64,000 bases of DNA from Marivirga harenae (GCF_030534335.1 NZ_CP130565.1:4299501-4363500); one strand, 5' to 3'; positions 35,085-44,163 are shown, numbered from the stretch's first letter. The notes: generated from the sequence alone by a model not told the origin. A program made the numbers and translations.

Positions 35085-36926
35085 TTATGCCTTTTTAAGA
35101 TGATCTCCTGCTAATTCTTTAATTCTACTCACATCCCATATACGGTGAGCAATTTGTTCATATAGTTCCTGTCTCTTCTCTATCGACTCGGTGGTGTATT
35201 CTTCATATGGCTCAAAATCCAGCTCATATTTTTCTCTAAAATTTTTAAACTGCGGGTTGTTCTGGTAGCACTGAGGGTTCAAAGACCTCGCTAAAAGATT
35301 CTCTCCATAATAGTGAGGAAGCTTTTGCTTGTAGGTGTAGTCGCTGTAACTCCTGTTTTTATCCCTCGGCAAAAGTATCAGGTCACCAAATCGATCCCGA
35401 AATTCATCAAATGCCTCTTCGGTATCAAAGGTGTCTAAATGCCTTTCATATTTATCAGCCCAGATATGTTCGATGTCATATGAGTTCTTTATTTGCCTGT
35501 CTACATAGGTTTCAAACCGAGTCTCTAAGCCAGTTTCTCTCTCAATAAAATGAGTAAGTCTGGCTAACACATGCAGCATATATCGTTTTGTCCAGCCGTT
35601 GAGCCTGAAATGTTTAATACCACTTAATTTAAATTCCATTGCTTCAACTTCGGCAGTTAACATATCCACCAGCTCAGGTATTGGCTTCCTCCTGATTTTC
35701 TTAGTCAGCAAGAAAATATTGTACATCATAGCAGAGTAGTCAACCGTTTTGTAGTTGAAAATTCTACGGATGAGGTAGTTATCCAAAAAGCAGGAGACCA
35801 CTCTCAGCTTTGTATCTACTACATCCGAACTATCTGCAGGATCAATCGCTGCTAACAATAGCTGCGATTGCAGGGTAAAGTTTTTGTTGGCATTGTAAAA
35901 AATATAACCAAAGCCAGTCGTGAATGATCTGGCATACTGGTTGATTCGAAAGTAGATATCACAATATTTTACGAACTCATATCTTACAAAGTGATAGTAG
36001 TCTGAAGGTTTTACCAGACCTATTTTTGTAGCATTTTCTCTTGTCCATTTATGGAAAGTTGTACCGATGATCTCAAAATCTTGTGCAGCAGCACCTTTCT
36101 TTCGCTCTCGGATCGAATCGGCATACTGTGCCCTCAGCCAGTTCTTAATGAAATCACTTTCCTCTTCTTTACCTAATTCTTTTAGCTCTAAAATTTTACT
36201 CTTCCAGATGTCATTGGCTTCTCTTCTCTGATCGTCATCGGATATTTCCGATAACAGGAAGCCCTTGAGCATTTCTGTAGGTGTGAGACTTAAGCCACGG
36301 TCATTCATGGAAACAAATATCTTATGAGCATCTTGCTCAGTTTGGGTTTGAATCCTTATAAACTCCACATTCTCAATGAGCCAGTCTTTAAAGAAAATAA
36401 TCTGATGATCCTCCAGCTTATCATCCATAAGCTCCTTTATATCAAAGTATCGTCTGTATATATTCTGTACACTTTCAGGGTGACCTTCGGAATCGAAGTC
36501 TTTCTTATTTTTTATAGCATCCAAGCAAGCATTGCGTTCCTTAACATTGATGTTATAAGACTTTTCACCTGCTTTCTTAGAGAAAATCATGTTTAATACC
36601 TCGGCTTTGTCCTCATCATCCTGAAGTCTATGGTAAAGATATAATAGTAGCAGGGAGAGAGAGGTCAGCCGTTGTTGTCCATCAATGATGGCATTGTCAT
36701 CTTCGGTAAGCACCACCGATCCCATAAAGTAATGTCCGTATTGAAGTATGTCTTTTAACTCGTCTTCTTCGGAGTAATGCTGGAAGAATTCACTGGTTAA
36801 GTCCTCAATAAGTTCTTCTATTTGCTTACGTCTCCACTGATATTCACGCTGATAATAGTGGATGGTATATTTGACTCCCGTAAAAAGTTCTCGGATGGTT
36901 TTTGGTGTCCCGTCTATTTTTTTCAT
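35085..36926 (-). CDS. DUF262/DUF1524 (GmrSD/RloF-like) protein inside the hsd operon
   Basis: This 613-residue protein has an N-terminal DUF262 domain with YQREYQW (25-31) and IDGQQRLT (81-88), the ParB-like nucleotide-binding motif of GmrS. The C-terminal DUF1524 region has the HNH-like EHIW (486-489) and later NLxL-type residues, as in GmrD. Fused forms act as modification-dependent restriction enzymes; DUF262 genes (RloF) are known inside Campylobacter type I loci, as I recall. The start codon overlaps the hsdS stop by one base, which shows coupling. It may restrict DNA modified against the type I system. Confidence 0.88.
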   Translation of the reverse strand: MKKIDGTPKTIRELFTGVKYTIHYYQREYQWRRKQIEELIEDLTSEFFQHYSEEDELKDILQYGHYFMGSVVLTEDDNAIIDGQQRLTSLSLLLLYLYHRLQDDEDKAEVLNMIFSKKAGEKSYNINVKERNACLDAIKNKKDFDSEGHPESVQNIYRRYFDIKELMDDKLEDHQIIFFKDWLIENVEFIRIQTQTEQDAHKIFVSMNDRGLSLTPTEMLKGFLLSEISDDDQRREANDIWKSKILELKELGKEEESDFIKNWLRAQYADSIRERKKGAAAQDFEIIGTTFHKWTRENATKIGLVKPSDYYHFVRYEFVKYCDIYFRINQYARSFTTGFGYIFYNANKNFTLQSQLLLAAIDPADSSDVVDTKLRVVSCFLDNYLIRRIFNYKTVDYSAMMYNIFLLTKKIRRKPIPELVDMLTAEVEAMEFKLSGIKHFRLNGWTKRYMLHVLARLTHFIERETGLETRFETYVDRQIKNSYDIEHIWADKYERHLDTFDTEEAFDEFRDRFGDLILLPRDKNRSYSDYTYKQKLPHYYGENLLARSLNPQCYQNNPQFKNFREKYELDFEPYEEYTTESIEKRQELYEQIAHRIWDVSRIKELAGDHLKKA

Positions 36927-38272
36927 TAGCTAACTGCTTCTTTTTCTAAGTTATAATCTCTGACATCAATTTTCCCTGTTACTGCTTCATCGATTAATGA
37001 GGTTTTATATTCTTTTAAAAGACTTATTTCCTTTTTAACATTTTGTGAAGTTTGATCCAATTTATTCAATAACTTCTCAAGTCGATTAACTATTTGATAC
37101 TGTTCATTGACTGCAGGAATAACGATTTTCATATTTCGAACGGATTCCAAAGAGAGGTTATAAATAGTCGTTCCCGTTAGTTCAATAGTTAAAAAATTAC
37201 TTACGTAGTTCGATTGAAAGAAATAGTAAAGGAACTCTCTTGATACCTCTGTGGTAAGATTGATATAGCATGCACTCTTACCGAGTATAATTTTCTCTCC
37301 CCTGTAAAGGGCTAAATTCCCTATAGTTCCGTTAATTGAAATAAGTAGAGTATTGTCACCCAAATCAATATGATGTTTCTCAAATTCGTTCTTATCAACA
37401 TTTCTTGTTTTTGGCGTAAATATTATTTGACCATTCGCTAAATTGTTTCCGTTAACAAAATAGTATTCAGATTTGTCAACGTATTGAGGCGTAGAGTGCA
37501 GTCCGTCACCAATCCTCAAAGAGTAGTTCTTTAATTTCGAAACTTGCCATTGCTCAGGTATCTCCCCCAGCCATTCAATACCAGAATCTTTCATCGGCAC
37601 ATCAGGGTTTAAACCCTTGGTTACCGCATGGTTGATCATAGCTGTTCGCTCTCCTTTGAGTAGTTCGATGAGCCTTTCTTTTTTTTCAATTAAAGAATCA
37701 ATCTGCTGGGTTTTGTAGTCGAGGAATTTGGCTATTTGGGTTTGTTCACTCTTTGGAGGTAAAGGATACTTAAATTCCTCAAACACATTTTGGTAGAGAT
37801 GCTTAATAGTAGAACCCGTTTCTTTGTACTCTATAAAAGTTGCAAATGAATTCGACTTTAAAATCCAAAACATATATTCTGTAAGATACTCTTCATTGAG
37901 TGGTCTTATTAAAAAGATTCCGCTATTTAAGCAAGCTGGTTTATCTAATTTCTTCACTAATGCAACCTTTCCAATTGTTCCATCCTTGGTAATTAATAAA
38001 TCACCATTTTGCAGTTGAATATATGGGTCGTCTTCATATCTATTTTGGTCTATATAATAACAATTGTCCCAACTAATGCTATCATTTTTAAAGTCAGTAC
38101 CAGTGATCAGGTATGAGTAACCTTGTGTTAGAAACTCATCAGATTTTAAGCCTTTCCAACCAACTCTACCTTTAACATAGGTGTTGTGTTTGATCTTCTT
38201 TACTTCCCAATTTTCAGGTATATCACCAAGCCAATTGACTCCAGTTTTTTTTAATGATTTATATCTTTCCAT
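36926..38272 (-). CDS. hsdS: Type I restriction enzyme specificity subunit
   Basis: HsdS recognises the bipartite target sequence for methylation and cleavage. The 448-residue protein has two target-recognition halves, each opening with the same pattern (GVNWLGDIPENWEVKKIK near residue 12, and GIEWLGEIPEQWQVSKLK near 233). Each half is followed by a long conserved helix (KTQQIDSLIEKKERLI and the C-terminal coiled coil). I chose the ATG at 38272, which shares one base with the hsdM stop (TGATG); a TTG one codon earlier is unlikely. No internal truncation is seen. Confidence 0.95.
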   Translation of the reverse strand: MERYKSLKKTGVNWLGDIPENWEVKKIKHNTYVKGRVGWKGLKSDEFLTQGYSYLITGTDFKNDSISWDNCYYIDQNRYEDDPYIQLQNGDLLITKDGTIGKVALVKKLDKPACLNSGIFLIRPLNEEYLTEYMFWILKSNSFATFIEYKETGSTIKHLYQNVFEEFKYPLPPKSEQTQIAKFLDYKTQQIDSLIEKKERLIELLKGERTAMINHAVTKGLNPDVPMKDSGIEWLGEIPEQWQVSKLKNYSLRIGDGLHSTPQYVDKSEYYFVNGNNLANGQIIFTPKTRNVDKNEFEKHHIDLGDNTLLISINGTIGNLALYRGEKIILGKSACYINLTTEVSREFLYYFFQSNYVSNFLTIELTGTTIYNLSLESVRNMKIVIPAVNEQYQIVNRLEKLLNKLDQTSQNVKKEISLLKEYKTSLIDEAVTGKIDVRDYNLEKEAVS

Positions 38273-39990
38273 CAATCCAGCACCTCCTTAATCATACCCT
38301 CTGTTACTTCTTCTAGAGCAAGTATGTCGGCTCTAATGTCTTCCAAGTTCCGAAGTGGCTTGTACTCGTAAAAATATCTGGTGAAGTTGATTTCATAGCC
38401 TACCTTGCTCTTGCTGTGATTGATCCATGCGTCAGGCACATGAGGCTTAACCTCTCGTTCAAAGTACTCTTCTATATCTTCCTTTAAAGGAACATCTTCC
38501 GTATCTCTCAGACTTGTGTCTACCTTTACTTCACCTTTTTTATTGGTTATTATCTCACCGTCTTTGTCTCGCTCTGGTCGTTCGATGGTGATGCGTGTAT
38601 AGCCAAAATCTTCGTTATCAAATATTTTGCAATGCTCACCTGCTTGATATGCTCCATATATTTGAGTCAATTCTTCAATCTGTTCATCGGTAATTACATG
38701 ACGTTTATTGCCTAGCGATTTACCCATCTTTTTATACAAGTCAACTGCGTTGATCAACTGGACTTTGCCTTTTCGGTGCTTTTCCTTTCTATTTGTTAAA
38801 AACCATAAATAGGAGTAAATACCAGTATTGTAGAATATCTGGTCAGGCAAGGCTACTACAGATTCTAGCATATCGTTCTCAATGATCCACTTTCTGATGT
38901 CACTTTCACCAGAACCTGCACTGCCCGTAAATAAAGGACTGCCGTTTAATACTATTCCTATTCTTGAGCCTTCCTCATCCTGCTTCATCTTAGAGATCAG
39001 GTGCATTAAGAAAAGTAAAGAACCATCAGAAACACGAGGTAAGCCAGCACCGAAACGTCCAGAGAACCCAAGGTTTTTGTGCTCTTCTTTAATTTCTTTT
39101 TGCACTTTTTTCCACTGTACTCCAAAGGGTGGGTTAGTTAATAAGTAGTCAAATTTCTTGTTTGGAAAAACATCTTTGGAAAGGCTGTTACCTAGAGCAA
39201 TATTCTTAGTACTTTGGGCTTTCACCATCATATCTGATTTACAGATAGCATAAGATTCAGGATTCAACTCCTGCCCAAAAACTTCAAGTCGAGCATCTGG
39301 GTTTAATTCATGGAGGTATTCTTCTGCTACTGATAGCATGCCACCAGTACCTGCACATACATCATAGGCTGTCTTCACAACACCCTTTTTTGTCAAAATA
39401 TCACGGTCGTTTAAGAAGAGAATATTGACCATCAACCGAATGATCTCTCTTGGGCTATAGTGCTCACCAGCCGTCTCGTTAGAAAGTTCAGAGAATCTCC
39501 TAATGAGTTCCTCATAAAGATAACCCATATGTGTATTGTCTATCACATCAGGGTGTAGGTCAACCTCCTGAAATCTCTTGACCACCATGAAGAGCAGATT
39601 ATGTTCTTCTAGTTTGGCGATTTGTACATCAAAAGAAAAGTGCTCAATTATATCACGAGCGTTTTCTGAAAAACCAGCAATATAGTCGTTAAGGTTTTGT
39701 GCTATATTTTCAGGGTCAGCCACCAGCTTGTCAAAGTCGTATTTAGAATGGTTGTGGAAATTATAACCAGACTTATTATTTAGTATCGGATCGATATTCT
39801 GCACGTCCATTGCTTGTACCTTTGGGTACTGCTCTAATACCTTGTCCTTTGTAGGTTCTAGCACACAATCAAGTCGTCTGATTACAGTTAATGGAAGGAT
39901 TACCTTACCGTAATCAGACTGTTTAAAGTCTCCCCGAAGGAGTTCAGCGATATCCCAAATCAGATTGGCAGTTTGTGAAAAATTGGTCAT
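38272..39990 (-). CDS. hsdM: Type I restriction enzyme methyltransferase subunit
   Basis: HsdM transfers a methyl group from SAM to adenine in the sequence chosen by HsdS. The 572-residue protein shows the N-terminal helical domain (QTANLIWDIAELLRG), SAM motif I DVCAGTGG (210-217) and catalytic motif IV NPPF (286-289). It is the first gene of the six-gene operon. Its promoter should lie in 39991-40196, shared with the divergent ribbon-helix-helix gene, which could regulate it. All key residues are present. Confidence 0.96.
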   Translation of the reverse strand: MTNFSQTANLIWDIAELLRGDFKQSDYGKVILPLTVIRRLDCVLEPTKDKVLEQYPKVQAMDVQNIDPILNNKSGYNFHNHSKYDFDKLVADPENIAQNLNDYIAGFSENARDIIEHFSFDVQIAKLEEHNLLFMVVKRFQEVDLHPDVIDNTHMGYLYEELIRRFSELSNETAGEHYSPREIIRLMVNILFLNDRDILTKKGVVKTAYDVCAGTGGMLSVAEEYLHELNPDARLEVFGQELNPESYAICKSDMMVKAQSTKNIALGNSLSKDVFPNKKFDYLLTNPPFGVQWKKVQKEIKEEHKNLGFSGRFGAGLPRVSDGSLLFLMHLISKMKQDEEGSRIGIVLNGSPLFTGSAGSGESDIRKWIIENDMLESVVALPDQIFYNTGIYSYLWFLTNRKEKHRKGKVQLINAVDLYKKMGKSLGNKRHVITDEQIEELTQIYGAYQAGEHCKIFDNEDFGYTRITIERPERDKDGEIITNKKGEVKVDTSLRDTEDVPLKEDIEEYFEREVKPHVPDAWINHSKSKVGYEINFTRYFYEYKPLRNLEDIRADILALEEVTEGMIKEVLD

Positions 39991-40196
39991 GTTTCAGTAT
40001 AGTGAGTAAAAGGGTGAAGATAATAAAGACTCAGTAAAATTTACCATCTGTGGAAGATTTATGTATTGCAAGCGTAGGTTCTATTCCATTTTGCTCCATA
40101 TTGATGTTTTTTTGGCAGAAATGTAGGTCAAATCTGTGCTTTTCTGTACTCGGTCAGTATTTATAATTAAATAATCTGAATCGTAAATTAAAGAGA

Positions 40197-40406
40197 ATGA
40201 AAAACGAAGAAGTAAAAGAAAACACATTATACTGCAGACTGGATAAATTGACCATGGATACCTTGGATGATTATGCGTATGAGACTGGACTAAGCAAATC
40301 GCAAATCGTAAGAGAGGCTATAAGGAGATTGATCCATGAAACCATAACCACTGGAAATTTAAGCATAAATATGTACGTTAAACAGCCTGATCTGTCTCCT
40401 GATTAA
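40197..40406 (+). CDS. Ribbon-helix-helix (CopG-like) regulator
   Basis: This 69-residue protein has the RHH pattern: a beta strand (LYCRLDKLTMDTLDDYA) followed by a helix ending in GLSKSQIVREAIRRLI. It diverges from hsdM across 206 bp, so it may control the restriction operon. Its end overlaps the end of the polymerase-like gene by 29 bp in opposite orientation. It could also be the antitoxin type of RHH protein, but no toxin gene adjoins it. Confidence 0.78.
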   Translation: MKNEEVKENTLYCRLDKLTMDTLDDYAYETGLSKSQIVREAIRRLIHETITTGNLSINMYVKQPDLSPD

Positions 40407-42096
40407 ACAGTGTATTAAAAATAGTAACGATTTGCTGCTCATCTTCATCAGGTAGTGGTAGATCGTTCTTTTGTAGTTCAATCAGACGAGATTGGATATG
40501 GTTGTATGCTTTTTCAGAGACAAGATTTCTTTCCCATCCTATCTCAAGGATTTGCAATAGGTCATCTGTTTCCAATTCTTCGGTTGGTTTATAAAGGTGT
40601 TCAAATCCCTCCGTAATTTCGTGATCTAATGTATTTAAACTCTTCTCCTGATTATAGTTTTCAATCTTAAAATCAGATATAAAACCAAACTCTTGCATGA
40701 CACCCTGCATGATGTTTAGAGCACTATCTTTGTTTCTTTCCGACACCAGTACGGAATCATGGCGTAGAAGAGCAACTATTTTATTTTTATGCAATCGGTT
40801 AAAGATGTGATCGATGAAAATATAAGCCTCAATGGCTTGCAGGTTAGAAGCAAACTTACCGTAAGCTTTATCACCTACATATCGTTTTTTAGCTTCCTTC
40901 ATATCTTTATAACCATCTATAATTTTGAAGACCGTAGGATATTTTTCTTTTACTCTAGCTTTCAATATCGACTTGGAATCTGACTTGGAGAAGAATATAC
41001 TGAAGGTGAATTGCTTGGCTTGCGACCTATTTATTTTTAGTTCATCGGCTAGTATTTGATATATATCTTGCTGGATGACATCATTGAAAAAAGTCTCAAT
41101 ATCATCATCTGATGCAGGTATATTCTTTAGATACAATTGATAAAGATCGTCTAAAAATGTTTTTTGCTTACCTGTAAATTTTGAAAGAAGTGCTTCATCA
41201 TTAGTTCGGTAGCTGTATAAAATATTAGCTAAAAGTGTTAATTGAGAACTTCTCAAATCAATGCCAAGCACCGATTCTCCATTAAGCTTAAGGTATGGAA
41301 GTGCCTTTGAGGGTAAGGATGTAATTATGGAATAAACTCTTCGGGTATTGCTGTTTCTAGTAATACGGAAGTCTTTGTATGCTAAATGCCTTGAGACTTC
41401 AACTGTAGATTTGACTAAGTTTATGTATTTAGTTTGAGCAAAGTCTGCAGGTGTTGTTAATAATATTGAACTTCCTGATCTGTATGCTGATAAATTATTC
41501 TCATGCAGTCTCTTTTGAACTTCGCTAACTCTATAGCCATGTTTAACAGTTCCATTAGGGTATTGAATTTTACTGTCAACATACAAGTTGTCAGGTAGTC
41601 CTGATAGATATATTTGATATGAATATACATCCATTGCCGATGCAGAATTATAGTCCTCCTTGAAAGAATCTAAATCAATACTCGTGGCGTGCATGCCTCT
41701 GTTGAGCCTTTGTAACAGCCTCTCTGATATACTAGAGTTTTTCTTCAGGTGACTACTAAAAGATTTTTCTGGATTGTTATAAAAAACAGGAATAACGGGA
41801 CTGGGACTTAACAGGTATTCACTTGAAATAGCATAAGACTTTTTACCATGGTAATTACCATCTCTAATAATGACTTCGCTTTCAACCAACTTATTGAGGT
41901 AAATGTTATACCTCTTTGAGATTAGCTTTACCCAATAAGAACTAGGAAAATCATGACTCACCTCGTTGTTTTGTCTACAATTATAGAGAATAGCAGATAC
42001 AATGATCAGGTATATATCTAACCTAGTTTTAGGTCTTTGCTCTTCATTAGATAACTCTAATAACCTATTATGTAAAGCTTCATTAATCAGTTCCAT
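40378..42096 (-). CDS. Divergent family-A polymerase-like palm protein
   Basis: This 572-residue protein has the three palm motifs of family-A (T7-like) DNA polymerases in the right order. Motif A is GIDLRSSQLTLLA (278-290) with Asp280. Motif B is RSQAKQFTFSIFFS (357-370) with Arg357 and Lys361. Motif C is RHDSVLV (445-451) with His446 and Asp447. Both catalytic Asp residues are kept, but the motif-A Glu is Gln and the motif-C Glu is Ser, and the motif-B Tyr/Gly become Phe/Ser. The N-terminal ~100 residues may be a winged helix; no 3'-5' exonuclease is seen. A possible role is element replication or repair, or defence. Not a recognised named family to me. Confidence 0.6.
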   Translation of the reverse strand: MELINEALHNRLLELSNEEQRPKTRLDIYLIIVSAILYNCRQNNEVSHDFPSSYWVKLISKRYNIYLNKLVESEVIIRDGNYHGKKSYAISSEYLLSPSPVIPVFYNNPEKSFSSHLKKNSSISERLLQRLNRGMHATSIDLDSFKEDYNSASAMDVYSYQIYLSGLPDNLYVDSKIQYPNGTVKHGYRVSEVQKRLHENNLSAYRSGSSILLTTPADFAQTKYINLVKSTVEVSRHLAYKDFRITRNSNTRRVYSIITSLPSKALPYLKLNGESVLGIDLRSSQLTLLANILYSYRTNDEALLSKFTGKQKTFLDDLYQLYLKNIPASDDDIETFFNDVIQQDIYQILADELKINRSQAKQFTFSIFFSKSDSKSILKARVKEKYPTVFKIIDGYKDMKEAKKRYVGDKAYGKFASNLQAIEAYIFIDHIFNRLHKNKIVALLRHDSVLVSERNKDSALNIMQGVMQEFGFISDFKIENYNQEKSLNTLDHEITEGFEHLYKPTEELETDDLLQILEIGWERNLVSEKAYNHIQSRLIELQKNDLPLPDEDEQQIVTIFNTLFNQETDQAV

Positions 42097-42411
42097 AATG
42101 CAAATATAGAGTACCGATTAGAATGTCAACATCATCATTAGTACCCATTATAATAATTCATTTATATAGATTAGTATTAACAAAACACTATTTTAATATA
42201 AGTGTCATATATTACTATACAAGTATCTACATTTTATATATCTTTTGCATCCACATTTACGCAATATCCTTTATTTAATTAAAAATATAACGGTTTTTAT
42301 CGTAACCATTTCAGCACCGAAATATGTATTTAAAATGCAGATAGAGATTGTAGAAATCCCTTTAAATCTTTTATCCAAGACTTTCTTTAATTTTTGAGAA
42401 TCATCGTTCTT
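42097..42411. other. AT-rich intergenic region in the island
   Basis: This 315-bp region lies between the 114-codon gene and the polymerase-like gene, both on the minus strand. It is very AT-rich, with no credible frame, repeat or hairpin. It must contain the promoter or leader of the polymerase-like gene. Confidence 0.4.
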
Positions 42412-42756
42412 TTAGTTCATTCTTCCGTCCTCATTGACCGATATTAGTAAGAGGCTCTTGCGTAATTCTTTCAGCTCCTCTTCAGGCTCTGCATCTAAGT
42501 CACCATATGATCTCAAAAAGTAATACACCGTATGTTCAGCAATCTCTGAAGGATTACCTAAAAGGCTAAAAAGTATGTCCTCCGATGACAAATTTTTGAC
42601 ATAATCTTCAAATTTCAGTAGACGCTTTACACCTATTTCATTTAAATCCATATCAATTGATTCCAACTGCTTCAGTTTACTTCTCCAGTAAACTGCATAC
42701 TGTATGCCGTTGATAAAAATCTCTTTGTTTTGCTCATTACTAAGCCAGTATTTCAT
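42412..42756 (-). CDS. Hypothetical island protein
   Basis: This 114-residue acidic, soluble protein is not recognised. It starts MKYWLSNEQNKEIFINGIQYAVYWRSKL and is predicted mostly helical, ending in an acidic stretch (EPEEELKEL). It has no Cys or His motif and no signal. It is single and minus-strand, between the HTH gene and the polymerase-like gene. Codon choice looks coding. A small acidic island protein could be an anti-restriction or partner protein, but nothing supports that directly. Confidence 0.5.
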   Translation of the reverse strand: MKYWLSNEQNKEIFINGIQYAVYWRSKLKQLESIDMDLNEIGVKRLLKFEDYVKNLSSEDILFSLLGNPSEIAEHTVYYFLRSYGDLDAEPEEELKELRKSLLLISVNEDGRMN

Positions 42757-42851
42757 ATTATTATTAATTAATCGGCACTAAAACATATTTATCTATACCA
42801 TCTTGCCTCATAGCATAGCACAACTGCAGAACAGACCCTACAGTAAGATCA

Positions 42852-42878
42852 CGACATCAGTGTACATGTCGGTTTTTT
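42852..42878 (+). terminator. Orphan terminator in a gene-less stretch
   Basis: CGACAT (42852-42857) and ATGTCG (42866-42871) with an 8-nt loop are followed by TTTTTT in plus orientation. No plus-strand gene lies upstream, so it may end a short untranslated RNA starting near 42760. The rest of the 42757-43166 gap (410 bp) holds nothing I recognise. Confidence 0.55.
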
Positions 42879-43166
42879 CTTTTGTTTTAGTGTTTACCTC
42901 CAGAAAAGGAAGTGGGTGGAATAGAGGATATTCCATACATTGATTAATTCATCATACGCAGAATAATCATGATCAGTTACAATTATTTTTTTATAAAAAA
43001 CTGCCTACCTACCTTGTAACCAAGGGTTTGAATAAAGTAAAGTACACATATGAGTGAGACTTTGATATAACTGCGGTGATGTTGTACGATGATATTGAAA
43101 CTTAATGTCCCTGCTACAGACAAATAAATTAATCGATATTTTGTGAAAAGTTGATTTTATAAATTT

Positions 43167-43433
43167 TTATAGTCCTTTAAAAAAGTCTTCCAATGACACC
43201 CCTAGCCCTTTACAGACTTTTAATAAGTTGACCATCTGAAAATTAGAACCTGCCTCCATCCTGTATTGACTGATACGGTTTATCCCATTCTTTACTGCAA
43301 AGACTTCGTAACTGTCACCAGTTTTTTCTTCTCGCAACTGTTTAACTCTAACACCTATACTAACTAGTTGGTGCTTAGCGAAATCAGGAATCTCTACTTT
43401 GCTTCGTGTCTTTTTATTTGAGGTCTGTCCCAT
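43167..43433 (-). CDS. XRE-like helix-turn-helix regulator
   Basis: This 88-residue DNA-binding protein has a basic N-terminal tail (TSNKKTRSKVEIP) and a helix-turn-helix domain from about residue 25 (IGVRVKQLREEKTGDSYEVFAVKNGINRISQYRMEAG). The C-terminus (LLKVCKGLGVSLEDFFKGL) is typical of the XRE/Cro family. It diverges from the serine recombinase gene across 82 bp containing tandem palindromic boxes, so it probably represses itself and the recombinase. Confidence 0.85.
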   Translation of the reverse strand: MGQTSNKKTRSKVEIPDFAKHQLVSIGVRVKQLREEKTGDSYEVFAVKNGINRISQYRMEAGSNFQMVNLLKVCKGLGVSLEDFFKGL

Positions 43434-43445
43434 GATGGTGCAATA

Positions 43446-43492
43446 TACTTAATATATTATACTTAATATATTAAGTATTTTATGTATATTTG
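43446..43492 (+). promoter_or_regulatory. Tandem operator and recombinase promoter
   Basis: The 14-bp unit TACTTAATATATTA occurs twice in tandem (43446-43459 and 43460-43473). The second continues into a perfect 18-bp palindrome, TACTTAATATATTAAGTA (43460-43477). A TATATTTG element (43485-43492) follows 8 bp later, 24 bp before the recombinase ATG. A repressor on the palindrome would cover the upstream promoter region. Confidence 0.7.
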
Positions 43493-43515
43493 TTTCTCGC
43501 TAACCTTTCTTAAAT

Positions 43516-44040
43516 ATGAAATTTGCACTTTATGCCAGAGTATCGACAGCAGATGGTCGTCAAAATACTGAGAATCAAACACGGGTATTAATAGACTATG
43601 CTAAGAAGCAAGGGTGGGAATACGATCTCTACGAAGAGCAGGAAAGCACCAGAAAAACAAGACCTACCAAGGCAAAAATGTTATCGCTCCTACGTGCAGG
43701 TAAATATAGTGGTATTGCTGTGGTCAAATTGGATAGATACGCTCGCTCTTCAACCGAATTACTTTTGGAAGTACAAGAGTTACTTGATAGAGGATTAGAA
43801 TTTCATTCCATCAATGAAAATCTAGATTTCAGTACAGCTACAGGTAAACTTCATTTTCATATCTTAAGTGCTTTTGCAGAATTTGAACGAGACCTCATTA
43901 GGCAGCGTACCATTGAAGGACTTAATCGAGCCAGATCACAAGGCAAGAAGGTAGGCAGACCAGCAGGTGCTAAAGATAAAAAGAAAAGAAAAACCGATGG
44001 TTACGTGTTGCGAGAAGCTAGAAGGAAGTTGCAACTATAG
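43516..44040 (+). CDS. Serine recombinase (resolvase/invertase type)
   Basis: This 174-residue site-specific recombinase has the nucleophile Ser10 in YARVST, KLDRYARS carrying active-site Arg residues, and FAEFERDLIRQRT leading to the long E helix. A short basic C-terminus (GRPAGAKDKKKRKTDGYVL) stands for the DNA-binding domain; it is somewhat shorter than the classic HTH of Gin/Hin. From codon 128 the gene lies within the 1,453-bp inverted repeat, so its 3' end is duplicated at 29406-29547. It could act on the repeats or on another site; the target is unknown. Confidence 0.92.
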   Translation: MKFALYARVSTADGRQNTENQTRVLIDYAKKQGWEYDLYEEQESTRKTRPTKAKMLSLLRAGKYSGIAVVKLDRYARSSTELLLEVQELLDRGLEFHSINENLDFSTATGKLHFHILSAFAEFERDLIRQRTIEGLNRARSQGKKVGRPAGAKDKKKRKTDGYVLREARRKLQL

Positions 44041-44163
44041 TAAATAAAGGTGGGGGTAAAAAATTACTGTTATAATTAAACTGCTAATTCTGCTCACCAA
44101 TCCCGTCAACCTCCCCTGTAAATCTATTACCAAATAACCGAACGTTTATTTACCCACACTATC

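Noticed and set aside
40197-42096. Toxin-antitoxin pair made of the RHH protein and the polymerase-like protein
   Set aside because: The genes converge instead of forming an operon, and the large protein has polymerase motifs rather than toxin features.
40378-42096. Reverse transcriptase of the defence (UG/Abi) type
   Set aside because: No YxDD box is present; the RxxxK and HD motifs fit family-A polymerases instead.
43446-43477. CRISPR-like tandem repeat
   Set aside because: There are only two adjacent units without spacers and no cas genes; an operator is the better reading. No CRISPR array was seen anywhere in the window.
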